A DNA stretch of 59,995 nt from an uncultured Bacteroides sp. (GTDB lineage Bacteria > Bacteroidota > Bacteroidia > Bacteroidales > Bacteroidaceae): assembly GCA_949288715.1 (NCBI GenBank), contig CASELH010000009.1, positions 1-59,995 of the forward strand. The letters run 5' to 3'. The translations under genes were made by a program, and so were the position numbers. Under the pieces are notes generated by a model that saw only the letters and a list, made by a program, of their open reading frames with translations, searched no databases and was not told the DNA's origin. Position 1 is the stretch's first letter, and each line of letters opens with the position of its first letter. Shown here one piece after another: positions 16,166 through 24,648 of the stretch.

Positions 16166-16211
16166 TAAGCTATTTACCCGGGATTTTACAAGAAAACCGC
16201 GTGGAATTGCA

Positions 16212-16397
16212 TTACTTCTTATGCCGGTTGGCACGTTTCCTCCGGATTTCGGCCTTCATCTTGGCCGCCCCCGAGCCGTGCTGGCCGGTGATGTAGGTCT
16301 TCTTTTTGGCTTTAGTCTTTATCTTGTTCTCATTTCCGGGCTTTTCTTTCTCTTTCCTAAAGATGACTCCCTTTATGATGATGTCTTCTATGTCCAT
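16212..16397 (-). CDS. Small very basic protein (61 aa)
   Basis: Start chosen at MDIEDIIIKGV, 11 bases after the stop of the DUF4468 gene. After the first 12 residues it is almost entirely Lys/Arg/Gly-rich, ending KMKAEIRRKRANRHKK. It could bind nucleic acid or be a ribosome-associated peptide, but no family is recognised. The same-strand spacing suggests co-transcription with the gene upstream. Confidence 0.55.
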   Translation of the reverse strand: MDIEDIIIKGVIFRKEKEKPGNENKIKTKAKKKTYITGQHGSGAAKMKAEIRRKRANRHKK

Positions 16398-16408
16398 GTC
16401 TCTGTCTT

Positions 16409-17506
16409 TTATTTGATGGTGGCTTTTACTATCTCGCCCACAAAGGTTCGGGGCATTCCTTCTACGGCAGCGGGCGATGGCATCTTCTTGCATTCCAGGA
16501 TGATGCTGGGCTCATTCCCGCCATTGGGATAGAAACGCACCGTGTAGGTTTCGGCCTGCTCCAACTGAGCATAAGGCTGGTCGGGCGACAAGATGCTGAA
16601 CACCACAGGCTTGCCTTCCATCTTGCCGATGGAGCCTCCGGCATTGGCCGTCATCATGGTCATGTTGAAGGGGTCGATGCCTATCACGATGACCAGCTTT
16701 CCGGCGCTCGTCTGTATGGCATCGGCGGGCAAGTCGGCAGGGGCAATCTCCCGGTAGCTGCCGTTGCCTGCTGTTGCCCGGGCTGCCGTTGCCTGCTGTT
16801 GCGGGGCGGTGGTTATCACCTGCTTCTTGGGCACAATCACCACAGGACCATTGCCGACGGCGGAAGTCTCCTCTTGGCTTGCCAGCTGGGGCTCTTGCCC
16901 GGCATTGTCTGCAGGCGATGCGCTAAGCGCCTCGGCCAACTCCGTACCCAGATTGTCGACGAAGTCCACCGTATTTCTGCGCCATTTGGCCAGGCCACGC
17001 ACGAGTTTGGTCTTCGACTTGTTCAAGGCATACTTGTCGGTAATCCACTCTTCGGCCGTATAGCGCTCTTCCCCTTCGCGGTAGATGAAGCGCACCTTGC
17101 TCACCTCGAGCCGGCACTGCTCGGGCTGGCAGGTAGCGGTAAGCTGGTAGAGTATGCGGGTGCGGTCGAGCGACAGGGCTGTGGAGCTGAACACTATCCA
17201 TTCGTCTCCCATCCCCACAATCTGCCCTTTTTCGGGATTAGTGTACACCACGCGGCTGTTGTTTTCGTTCTTCTTCAGGCGAGCCTCCATCCACTGCTGC
17301 ACGCGGGTGTATATCTCCTCCTGCGCCATGCCGGGGATGCTGTATTCTTTGGTAAACACCACTTTGCCATCCACCTCGGGAATGGCTCCCGCCAGGTATT
17401 TGGCGTCTTTATTGGGCTGGTTGCCTTGCGCATAAACGTTTGCGCCGGTCCCCATGCACAAGCTGAAGCAGCCAAGCATCAACAGTGTACGTGTCAACTT
17501 CTTCAT
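16409..17506 (-). CDS. DUF4468-type exported protein
   Basis: 365 residues. A signal peptide ends near ANVYAQG (about residue 27). The region about 45-190 fits the DUF4468 (TBP-like fold) family of Bacteroidetes envelope proteins: VFTKEYSIPGMAQEEIYTRV, then EERYTAEEWITDKYALNK. It is followed by an Ala/Gln-rich linker and a C-terminal domain of unknown type. Role unknown. It heads a two-gene unit with the small basic protein. Confidence 0.78.
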   Translation of the reverse strand: MKKLTRTLLMLGCFSLCMGTGANVYAQGNQPNKDAKYLAGAIPEVDGKVVFTKEYSIPGMAQEEIYTRVQQWMEARLKKNENNSRVVYTNPEKGQIVGMGDEWIVFSSTALSLDRTRILYQLTATCQPEQCRLEVSKVRFIYREGEERYTAEEWITDKYALNKSKTKLVRGLAKWRRNTVDFVDNLGTELAEALSASPADNAGQEPQLASQEETSAVGNGPVVIVPKKQVITTAPQQQATAARATAGNGSYREIAPADLPADAIQTSAGKLVIVIGIDPFNMTMMTANAGGSIGKMEGKPVVFSILSPDQPYAQLEQAETYTVRFYPNGGNEPSIILECKKMPSPAAVEGMPRTFVGEIVKATIK

Positions 17507-17933
17507 AACGTAGGTTTATTAGCATTAAAATGCTGCAATATTACGAAAAACACCCCACAAACACAGGTTTGCCACCATTATTTTATATAATATTCACGCC
17601 CAAAGCGGCGACGTTCCCTCGTCCGAAGGCAGCTTCCCGCCGCAGGCTGCCCGGCCAAGTCCGGGAGGAAAGGCAGATGACTCCCTGACTTGTCGAGGAT
17701 GGGAGCCGGACTTGTCATAGAATCAATCAGAGTGATTCCTACAATCAATGCCATTGATTCCTACATGAATGCGGTATCCATCATAGATAGGTGTAGGGCT
17801 GATGCGGGCAAGGCCAGGCACCGATGGGAGGGGGATGCAGAAGTTTTTCCGCCCCCCATGCCGTATTTCGGTGGCAGAGCATTATCTTTGCAGGCGGTTT
17901 ATACCATTATATATATGTATTTAGAGAAACGAT
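17507..17933. other. Structured intergenic region upstream of the UvrD gene
   Basis: 427 bases with no supported gene but several hairpins. GGCAGC/GCTGCC lies at 17627-17650. AAGTCCGGGAG pairs with CTCCCTGACTT at 17657-17691 (one mismatch). Two short dyads at 17720-17760 share the direct repeat TGATTCCTACA. A -7 box TATCTTTG at 17883-17890 probably drives the helicase gene. An open frame at 17690-17941 runs through these structures and into the helicase start, so I do not call it. Confidence 0.45.
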
Positions 17934-20234
17934 ATGTCTGATTACCTCAACGAACTGAACGAAGGGCAGCGCGCCGCCGTGATGTACAACGACGGGCCAT
18001 CGCTGGTGATAGCTGGCGCCGGCTCGGGAAAGACCCGCGTGCTGACCTACAAGATAGCCTGGCTGCTGGAGAACGGCTACCAGCCCTGGAACATCCTGGC
18101 GCTGACCTTTACCAACAAGGCTGCCCGCGAAATGAAGGAGCGCATTGCCCGGCAGGTGGGCGAAGGCCGCGCGCGGCGGCTGTGGATGGGTACCTTCCAC
18201 TCCATCTTCCTGCGCATACTCCATGCCGAGGCCGGGAGGTTGGGCTTCTCGCCACAATTCACCATCTACGACGCGGCCGACAGCAAGAACCTGCTGCGCG
18301 GCATCATCAAGGAAATGGGGCTTGACGAGAAGGTATACAAGCCCGGCACGGTGCAGGCCCGCATCTCCAACGCCAAGAACCACCTGGTGGCCCCCGCCGC
18401 CTATGCGGCCAACCGCGAGGCCTACGAGGGCGACTGCGCCATGAAGATGCCTGCCCTGGGCGACATCTACCGCCGCTATTGGGACAGGTGCCGGCAGGCG
18501 GACGCCATGGACTTCGACGACTTGCTGATGTACACCTACTTGCTCTTCCGCGACCATGCGGAGGTGCTGGCCCGCTACCAAGAGCAGTTCCGCTACATCC
18601 TGGTGGACGAGTATCAGGACACCAACTTTGCCCAGCACAGCATCGTGCTCCAGCTGGCCCAAAGCGGACGGCACGTGTGCGTGGTGGGCGACGACGCGCA
18701 GAGCATCTACTCCTTCCGCGGGGCGGACATCGACAACATATTGTGCTTCACCAAAGTGTATCCCGAGGCCAAGGTGTTCAAGCTGGAGCAGAACTACCGC
18801 TCTACGCAAACCATCGTGTCGGCGGCCAACAGCCTGATAGAGAAAAACCAATGGCAAATACGCAAGGAGGTGTTCTCCGAAAAAGAGAAGGGCGACCCCA
18901 TCGGCGTGTTCCAGGCCTATAGCGACGTGGAGGAAGGCGATATCGTGGCCAACAAGATAAGCGAGCTGAGGCGGCGAGGCCACTACGCGTGGGCAGACTT
19001 TGCCGTGCTGTACCGCACCAATGCGCAAAGCCGCATCTTCGAGGAAGCCCTGCGCAAGCGGGGCATACCCTACCGCATCTACGGTGGCACCTCCTTCTAT
19101 CAGCGCAAGGAGATAAAAGACGTCATCGCCTACTTCCGCCTCGTGCTGAACCCCAACGATGAAGAAGCCTTCAAGCGCATCATCAACTATCCGGCGCGAG
19201 GCATCGGGAACACCACCCTGGGCAAAATCATTGCGGCTGCCAGCGGGCACAATGCCAGCCTGTGGACCGTATTGTGCGAGCCCTTGGCTTACGGATTAGA
19301 GTTCAACAAAGGCACAACCACCAAACTGCAAGGCTTCAAAGAGCTGATAGCGGGCTTCCAGGAAAGCCTGCCTCATAAGAATGCCTACGAGGCAGGTATG
19401 GAAATCATACGGGCATCGGGCATTGCGCAGGACATCACGCAAGACAATTCCCCCGAAAACCTGAGCCGCAAGGAGAACGTGGACGAGCTGCTGAACGGCA
19501 TGAGCGACTTCTGCTCGCAACGTCTGGAAGAGGGAGACGACCGTATCACCCTAGGCGACTTTCTGGCCGAAGTGTCCCTGCTGACCGACCAAGACTCGGA
19601 CCAGGATTCGGACAACGACAAAGCCACACTGATGACCGTGCACTCTGCCAAGGGGCTGGAGTTCAAAAACGTATTCGTCGTAGGACTGGAAGAAGGATTA
19701 TTTCCCAGTGAAATATCGGGCTATTCGCCCCGGGGGCTGGAAGAAGAACGGCGCCTGTTCTACGTGGCCATTACGCGGGCCGAAGAGCATTGCTTCCTGT
19801 CGTATACCAAAAACCGTTTCCGCTATGGCAAGATGGAGTTCTGCAGGCCAAGCCGCTTTTTGCAGGACATCGATACGCGCTTCCTTCAGTTGCCGCAAGA
19901 TGTCTTGGCACGCTATCGGGTAGACGAAGCGGCACAAAGTTTCCGCAACTCTGTCCGACCGATGAACCCATCTCCGGCGGACGCTCAACGCCCTTTAAGA
20001 CGGATAGAACCAAGTTCGCCCGGCAGCTCGTCCGGCTCCAAAGCTCCGACAGACGCATCCGCTTCCGGACACAGGCTGCATGCCGGGCAACTGATAGAAC
20101 ACGAACGCTTCGGCATAGGCGAAGTGCTGCGCGTGGAAGGCGAGGGCGACAATGCCAAAGCTACCATACGCTTCCGGAATGCGGGCGAAAAGCAGCTCCT
20201 GCTACGCTTCGCACGCTTCAAAGTAATAGAATAA
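17934..20234 (+). CDS. pcrA: UvrD/PcrA-type ATP-dependent DNA helicase
   Basis: 766 residues of superfamily 1A helicase: Q motif near 10, Walker A AGAGSGKT at 27-34, motif II VDEYQD at about 224-229, motif III GDDAQSIYSFRGAD, motif V TVHSAKGLEFKNVFV, and motif VI YVAITRAEEH. The C-terminal tail (about 690-766) carries a Ser/Pro-rich linker and the HERFGIGEVLRVEG module typical of PcrA/UvrD C-termini that contact RNA polymerase. It unwinds DNA in repair and replication-transcription conflicts. The nspC gene follows after 28 bases. Confidence 0.93.
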   Translation: MSDYLNELNEGQRAAVMYNDGPSLVIAGAGSGKTRVLTYKIAWLLENGYQPWNILALTFTNKAAREMKERIARQVGEGRARRLWMGTFHSIFLRILHAEAGRLGFSPQFTIYDAADSKNLLRGIIKEMGLDEKVYKPGTVQARISNAKNHLVAPAAYAANREAYEGDCAMKMPALGDIYRRYWDRCRQADAMDFDDLLMYTYLLFRDHAEVLARYQEQFRYILVDEYQDTNFAQHSIVLQLAQSGRHVCVVGDDAQSIYSFRGADIDNILCFTKVYPEAKVFKLEQNYRSTQTIVSAANSLIEKNQWQIRKEVFSEKEKGDPIGVFQAYSDVEEGDIVANKISELRRRGHYAWADFAVLYRTNAQSRIFEEALRKRGIPYRIYGGTSFYQRKEIKDVIAYFRLVLNPNDEEAFKRIINYPARGIGNTTLGKIIAAASGHNASLWTVLCEPLAYGLEFNKGTTTKLQGFKELIAGFQESLPHKNAYEAGMEIIRASGIAQDITQDNSPENLSRKENVDELLNGMSDFCSQRLEEGDDRITLGDFLAEVSLLTDQDSDQDSDNDKATLMTVHSAKGLEFKNVFVVGLEEGLFPSEISGYSPRGLEEERRLFYVAITRAEEHCFLSYTKNRFRYGKMEFCRPSRFLQDIDTRFLQLPQDVLARYRVDEAAQSFRNSVRPMNPSPADAQRPLRRIEPSSPGSSSGSKAPTDASASGHRLHAGQLIEHERFGIGEVLRVEGEGDNAKATIRFRNAGEKQLLLRFARFKVIE

Positions 20235-20262
20235 ATATAGGAGAAACCATAACCGACATACA

Positions 20263-21405
20263 ATGATAGACTTCAATCAATTTCCTTCCCCATGCTACAT
20301 CATGGAGGAAGAACTACTGCGGAAAAACATTTCACTGATAAAAAGCGTGGCACAGCGTGCCGGGGTAGAAATAATTCTGGCATTCAAGTCGTTTGCCATG
20401 TGGCGTTCATTTCCCATCTTTCGCGAGTATATCGAGCACTCCACAGCCAGCTCCGTCTACGAGGCCCGCTTGGCATTGGAAGAGTTTGGCAGCAAAGCCC
20501 ATACTTATTCACCTGCCTATACCGAAGAAGACTTTCCGGAAATCATGAGGTGCAGCAGTCACATCACGTTCAACTCCCTCACCCAGTTCCAGCGTTTTTA
20601 CCCCATGGTGCAAGCCGCAGGCGAAGACATATCATGCGGCCTGCGCATCAACCCCGAGTACTCAGAGGTAGAAACCGAACTATACAACCCTTGCGCTCCG
20701 GGCACACGGTTCGGCATAATGGCCGAACAACTGCCTGCCACACTCCCTCAAGGCGTCGAAGGCTTCCATTGCCATTGCCATTGCGAATCATCCTCTTATG
20801 AGCTGGAGCGCACATTGGCGCATATTGAGGCCAAGTTTTCGGCCTGGTTCCCGCAAATCAAATGGCTTAATCTGGGAGGCGGACACCTGATGACGCGTAA
20901 GGATTATGACGTAGAACACCTTGTCTTCTTGCTTTGCGGACTCAAGGCACGCTATCCGCACCTGCACATCATTTTAGAGCCGGGTTCAGCTTTCACCTGG
21001 CAAACAGGCGTATTAAGTTCCAAAGTAGTAGATATTGTAGAAAACCACGGCATCCGCACCGCCATCTTGAACGTTAGTTTCACCTGCCACATGCCCGATT
21101 GCCTGGAAATGCCTTATCAGCCGGCTGTGCAAGGAGCAAAAATGGGAGACGACAAAGGCGCACATGTCTATCGGTTGGGAGGCAATTCATGCTTGAGCGG
21201 CGACTATATGGGGATGTGGAGTTTCGACCACGAGCTTCAACCAGGTGAACGAATCATCTTTGAAGACATGATACATTACACTATGGTAAAGACCACAATG
21301 TTCAACGGCATCCACCATCCGGGCATCGGAATGTGGACTAAAGACGGGAAAGCCCAACTATTTCGACAATTTACTTATGAAGATTATAGAGACAGAATGA
21401 GTTGA
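20263..21405 (+). CDS. nspC: Carboxynorspermidine/carboxyspermidine decarboxylase
   Basis: 380 residues of PLP-dependent fold-type III (alanine racemase-like) decarboxylase. The cofactor lysine is K42 in ILAFKSFAMW. HCHCE, LNLGGGH and EPGSAF follow the family order, and the C-terminal GxxCLSGDYMG supplies the second active-site Cys region. It decarboxylates carboxyspermidine to spermidine in the cytoplasm, the last step of the alternative polyamine route. The dehydrogenase for the preceding step is at 40417-41610. It shares the strand with the helicase gene and may be co-transcribed. Confidence 0.93.
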   Translation: MIDFNQFPSPCYIMEEELLRKNISLIKSVAQRAGVEIILAFKSFAMWRSFPIFREYIEHSTASSVYEARLALEEFGSKAHTYSPAYTEEDFPEIMRCSSHITFNSLTQFQRFYPMVQAAGEDISCGLRINPEYSEVETELYNPCAPGTRFGIMAEQLPATLPQGVEGFHCHCHCESSSYELERTLAHIEAKFSAWFPQIKWLNLGGGHLMTRKDYDVEHLVFLLCGLKARYPHLHIILEPGSAFTWQTGVLSSKVVDIVENHGIRTAILNVSFTCHMPDCLEMPYQPAVQGAKMGDDKGAHVYRLGGNSCLSGDYMGMWSFDHELQPGERIIFEDMIHYTMVKTTMFNGIHHPGIGMWTKDGKAQLFRQFTYEDYRDRMS

Positions 21406-21474
21406 CATTCAGCAAGATTCTACTTTCCCGACCCAACTACTTGGCAGAAGAATAAGAAAAAAACATTGCAAATG

Positions 21475-21505
21475 TTTGCAGATTTACAGAAAATACCTAC
21501 CTTTG
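21475..21505 (+). promoter_or_regulatory. Promoter of the tRNA cluster
   Basis: TTTG (21475-21478), exactly 19 bases, TACCTTTG (21498-21505), then tRNA-Gly at 21517: a consensus Bacteroidetes housekeeping promoter. Confidence 0.88.
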
Positions 21506-21516
21506 CAACCGCAAAC

Positions 21517-21589
21517 GCGGAAATAGCTCAGTTGGTAGAGCACAACCTTGCCAAGGTTGGGGTCGCGAGTTCGAGTCTCGTTTTCCGCT
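21517..21589 (+). tRNA. tRNA-Gly (GCC), copy 1
   Basis: Acceptor GCGGAAA/TTTCCGC, anticodon loop TTGCCAA, T loop TTCGAGT; 73 nt. Its acceptor and anticodon stem differ slightly from copies 2 and 3. Confidence 0.96.
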
Positions 21590-21618
21590 CAGAGCAATAA
21601 AGTTGCTAAAAACCATGC

Positions 21619-21700
21619 GCCCAGGTGGCGGAATTGGTAGACGCGCACGTTTCAGGTGCGTGTGTCGAGAGGCATGCAGGTTCGAGTCCTGTTCTGGGCA
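21619..21700 (+). tRNA. tRNA-Leu (CAG), copy 1
   Basis: A class II tRNA: acceptor GCCCAGG, anticodon loop TTCAGGT (CAG), variable arm TGTCGAGAGGCA, discriminator A. Confidence 0.94.
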
Positions 21701-21742
21701 CTAAGGTTGAAAAGCAACTGATTCTTTGACAATGTGGAGAAT

Positions 21743-21826
21743 GGAGAGATGGCGGAATTGGTAGACGCGCTACTTTGAGGGGGTAGTGACAATTATGTCG
21801 TGGGAGTTCGAGTCTCCTTCTCTTCA
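21743..21826 (+). tRNA. tRNA-Leu (GAG)
   Basis: Acceptor GGAGAGA/TCTCTTC, anticodon loop TTGAGGG (GAG), long variable arm with GACAATTATGTC, discriminator A. Confidence 0.94.
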
Positions 21827-21838
21827 CAACCCAATGTT

Positions 21839-21911
<73 letters not shown>

Positions 21912-21918
21912 CAATGTT

Positions 21919-22000
21919 GCCCAAGTGGCGGAATTGGTAGACGCGCACGTTTCAGGTGCGTGTGCCGCAAGGCGTGCAGGTTCGAGTCCTGTTTTGGGCA
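21919..22000 (+). tRNA. tRNA-Leu (CAG), copy 2
   Basis: Acceptor GCCCAAG, anticodon loop TTCAGGT (CAG), variable arm GCCGCAAGGCG. Near-duplicate of copy 1, differing in the acceptor and variable arms. Confidence 0.94.
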
Positions 22001-22036
22001 CATCCTCTTCCCCTTTTCAGAATCGGGGAAGACAAT

Positions 22037-22109
<73 letters not shown>

Positions 22110-22124
22110 CTTTGATAATTGAAG

Positions 22125-22165
22125 AAGGATATGCTATATAATAATAGTATATCCTTTTATTTTTT
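22125..22165 (+). terminator. Intrinsic terminator of the tRNA cluster
   Basis: AAGGATATGCTA pairs with TAGTATATCCTT (one mismatch), followed by TTATTTTTT, 16 bases after the last tRNA. Confidence 0.82.
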
Positions 22166-22197
22166 AGATATTCCATTATATCGGGTGCAGATATTAT

Positions 22198-22230
22198 GGG
22201 TCAGCGGATAAATTATCCGCTGACCCCTTT
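22198..22230 (+). terminator. Second hairpin after the tRNA cluster
   Basis: GGGTCAGCGGATAA folds against TTATCCGCTGACCC and is followed by CTTTT. It may be a backup terminator or a barrier against the opposing small RNA. Confidence 0.6.
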
Positions 22231-22258
22231 TAATTTCGGATTCGAAAGGATTGGACAT

Positions 22259-22535
22259 AAAAAAACGAGCAAGTTCTCACGAACTCCTCGCCAGCGGAAG
22301 AAAAGCCTTAAAGGCTTTTCTTTTTCTAACAACAAAATGTTACCTAAAAAATCAATCTAATTTTACCCTAAAACAAACTTCAATTAACCTAATCTGAAAA
22401 CTTAGAATTTTACCTTTACCTAATTACCTATTATTAATCCAAATCTTACACTTATGAAAAATCAATTTCAATCTTTTCACCTAACAACTAATATCTTTTG
22501 CTTGAAAAACAAATCTTAAGCAGTTTCCCAACTGC
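22259..22535 (-). ncRNA. Candidate small non-coding RNA (about 277 nt)
   Basis: A full transcription unit without a gene on the minus strand. A consensus promoter lies at 22540-22570. A 5'-terminal hairpin GCAGTT-4-AACTGC lies at 22520-22535. An AT-rich body with repeated TAGGTAA-like words follows. A perfect 10-base hairpin (GAAAAGCCTT arms, 22300-22320) precedes an intrinsic terminator stem at 22266-22290 that ends in seven Ts on the minus strand. There is no open frame with a ribosome site. It does not look like tmRNA, SRP RNA or RNase P. A 6S-type RNA cannot be excluded. Confidence 0.6.
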
Positions 22536-22539
22536 GATG

Positions 22540-22570
22540 CAAAGGTAAGTACTTTTTTGATTCCGGCAAA
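22540..22570 (-). promoter_or_regulatory. Promoter of the candidate small RNA
   Basis: Minus strand: TTTG (22567-22570), exactly 19 bases, TACCTTTG (22540-22547). It matches the tRNA-cluster promoter in both boxes and spacing. Confidence 0.85.
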
Positions 22571-22673
22571 GGATGGGAGGTCATTTTATATGTTATATAA
22601 CATAATTTCAGAATATCATATTCTGTTTTTACGCCTTTAAACACTTCTTTGACCTTCCACCCTTCTGAGTTCA

Positions 22674-23345
22674 TTATCTCTTGCGGGCTTCAGCCACGTA
22701 GACTAATGCTTCCCGGCACAGGGAGGTGATATATCCCCAGTCTTCAGCAGCAATTCGGTCTTTGGGAAAGAGCTTAGAGCCCATGCCCACGCAATATACG
22801 CCAGCTTGCATCCAAGCCGACAGATTATCGCGTGTAGGCTCTACACCACCGGTCACCATCAGCTTTGACCAAGGCATGGGGGAGAGCATGCCTTTGATAA
22901 ACTTTGTGCCCAACACGTCGCCAGGAAACACTTTGCAAAGGTCGCACCCGGCTTCTTGGGCAAAGCCAACCTCGGACACACTGCCACACCCAGGGGTGTA
23001 GGGAACCAAACGACGATTGCACACCTTCGCTATCTCAGGATTAAACAAGGGTCCCACCACAAAGTCGGCGCCCGACTGCAGGTAAAGCGCAGCCGTGGGC
23101 GCATCGACTACCGACCCTGCCCCCATAGCCATACCGGGACACTCGAGAGCGGCATACTTCACCGCCTCAGCAAAGACTTCGTGAGCAAAATCGCCCCGGT
23201 TGGTAAACTCAAACGCGCGCACGCCGCCATCGTAACATGCCTTCAGTACATGTTTTACAATTTGTACGTCGTGATGGTAAAATACAGGCACCATGCCGGT
23301 ATCTCCTATCTTCCTTAATACTGCTATTTTGTCAAATCTTGCCAT
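22674..23345 (-). CDS. eda: KDPG/KHG aldolase
   Basis: 223 residues of the class I aldolase family. E46 lies in [10 protein letters not shown], and the Schiff-base lysine K138 in [21 protein letters not shown] and VTGGVEP carry the phosphate-binding positions. It cleaves 2-keto-3-deoxy-6-phosphogluconate to pyruvate and glyceraldehyde-3-phosphate. It lies 41 bases after the KDG kinase gene on the same strand, so both steps from KDG are in one operon. Small hairpins at about 22585-22628 lie downstream. Confidence 0.93.
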   Translation of the reverse strand: MARFDKIAVLRKIGDTGMVPVFYHHDVQIVKHVLKACYDGGVRAFEFTNRGDFAHEVFAEAVKYAALECPGMAMGAGSVVDAPTAALYLQSGADFVVGPLFNPEIAKVCNRRLVPYTPGCGSVSEVGFAQEAGCDLCKVFPGDVLGTKFIKGMLSPMPWSKLMVTGGVEPTRDNLSAWMQAGVYCVGMGSKLFPKDRIAAEDWGYITSLCREALVYVAEARKR

Positions 23346-23386
23346 AATTGCTATTATTTGAGTTACTTGAAAATGTCAACAGATCG

Positions 23387-24412
23387 TTATCTTTGCACTC
23401 GTCCGCTGGCATCACCTTGAGCAAGTGCCTCTACTTCGGAAGCAGAAACAAGATTAAAGTCTCCATGCACAGTATGCTTTAACGCAGAAGCTGCCACAGC
23501 AAACTCAAGTGCCTCGGCAGGTGTGTCCTTGGTAAGCAAACCATGAATGAGGCCTCCCGAAAAAGAGTCGCCACCTCCCACACGGTCGAGTATGGGTAGG
23601 ATATCGTAATGCTTTGATTCATAAAAGTTTTTTCCATCATAAAGCATGGCCTTCCAGCCATTGTGGCTGGCGGAAAGAGATTCGCGCAAGGTGGACACGA
23701 CATACTTGAAGCCGAATTCCTCAGCCATAGCCTTAAAGATGCCTTTGTAGCCCGAAGCATCGGTATGCCCGCCTTTTACATCGGCATCAGGCTTGAAGCC
23801 CAAGCACAGTTCTGCATCTTCTTCGTTGCCTATGCACACATCTACGTACTCCATCAACGGCCGCATTACGGATTGAGCCTTTTCCTTTGTCCAAAGCTTC
23901 TTGCGAAAGTTCAAGTCGACTGACACCGTCACTCCTTTCCGCCGGGCTGCCTCACAAGCCAAGCGGGTCAGCCGGGCAGCTTTATCTGAAATGGCGGGGG
24001 TGATGCCCGACCAATGAAACCAATTGGTATCGGCCATGATGGCATCAAAGTCGAACTCCTGGGCTTCAGCCTCTGCCATAGCCGAATGGGCACGGTCGTA
24101 AATCACCTTACTAGGCCGCATGGCCACACCGCTCTCCAGATAATAAATGCCTATACGGTCTCCTCCGCGCACAATGTAGTCCGTATTCACTCCATAACGT
24201 CGCAAGGCATTCACGGCAGCCTGTCCTAGCTCGTGCGCAGGCAATTTGGTTACGAAATATGCATTGTGCCCGTAGTTGGCGCAACTGACCGCCACGTTGG
24301 CCTCTCCGCCGCCATAAACCACGTCGAAGGTATCCGACTGAACGAAACGCCTGTTGCCCGGCGTTGAGAGGCGCAACATAATTTCACCTAATGTGACAAT
24401 TTTCTTTCCCAT
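23387..24412 (-). CDS. kdgK: 2-keto-3-deoxygluconate kinase (PfkB family)
   Basis: 341 residues of ribokinase-type sugar kinase. The N-terminal GEIMLRLSTPGN and VYGGGEANVA match the sugar-binding strand. The C-terminal PfkB signature VGGGDSFSGGL (about 276-286) carries the catalytic Asp. The partner aldolase downstream supports KDG as substrate, as expected for hexuronate (pectin or alginate-type) catabolism. Divergent from a LacI-type regulator, with overlapping promoters. Confidence 0.9.
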   Translation of the reverse strand: MGKKIVTLGEIMLRLSTPGNRRFVQSDTFDVVYGGGEANVAVSCANYGHNAYFVTKLPAHELGQAAVNALRRYGVNTDYIVRGGDRIGIYYLESGVAMRPSKVIYDRAHSAMAEAEAQEFDFDAIMADTNWFHWSGITPAISDKAARLTRLACEAARRKGVTVSVDLNFRKKLWTKEKAQSVMRPLMEYVDVCIGNEEDAELCLGFKPDADVKGGHTDASGYKGIFKAMAEEFGFKYVVSTLRESLSASHNGWKAMLYDGKNFYESKHYDILPILDRVGGGDSFSGGLIHGLLTKDTPAEALEFAVAASALKHTVHGDFNLVSASEVEALAQGDASGRVQR

Positions 24413-24557
24413 ACTTTTCTTTTACTTCTGTTTTTCAAGGGCATTAATAGTTTGTCCTTATCTATTTTTACAAATTATATCAACTATGCCGAATATAAAA
24501 TAATGCACTGATACTCTACAGGTTGAAGTGTATCTTAGACTGCATTCGTTTAATTCG

Positions 24558-24614
24558 TGTGCGAGCACAAAGATACGACATTTTTTGAAATGCAGAAAAA
24601 TTATTCTACTTTTG
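24558..24614. promoter_or_regulatory. Overlapping divergent promoters and candidate operator of the KDG regulon
   Basis: Rightward: TTTG at 24584-24587, 19 bases, TACTTTTG at 24607-24614, for the regulator gene. Leftward: TATCTTTG at 24568-24575, for kdgK-eda. The dyad TGTGC-GA-GCACA at 24558-24569 overlaps the leftward -7 box and start region, a plausible operator for the adjacent LacI-type protein. Operator function is inferred. Confidence 0.65.
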
Positions 24615-24648
24615 TATCGGATGTTTTTCTATTATTCATTTTCCAACC

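Noticed and set aside
17640-17700. Cobalamin riboswitch on the minus strand (AAGTCAGGGAG...CTGCC resembles a B12 box)
   Set aside because: The other conserved riboswitch elements are missing and the downstream gene (DUF4468) is unrelated to cobalamin.
17690-17941. 83-codon open frame before the UvrD gene
   Set aside because: It crosses hairpins and the helicase promoter and overlaps the helicase start; no recognisable protein features.
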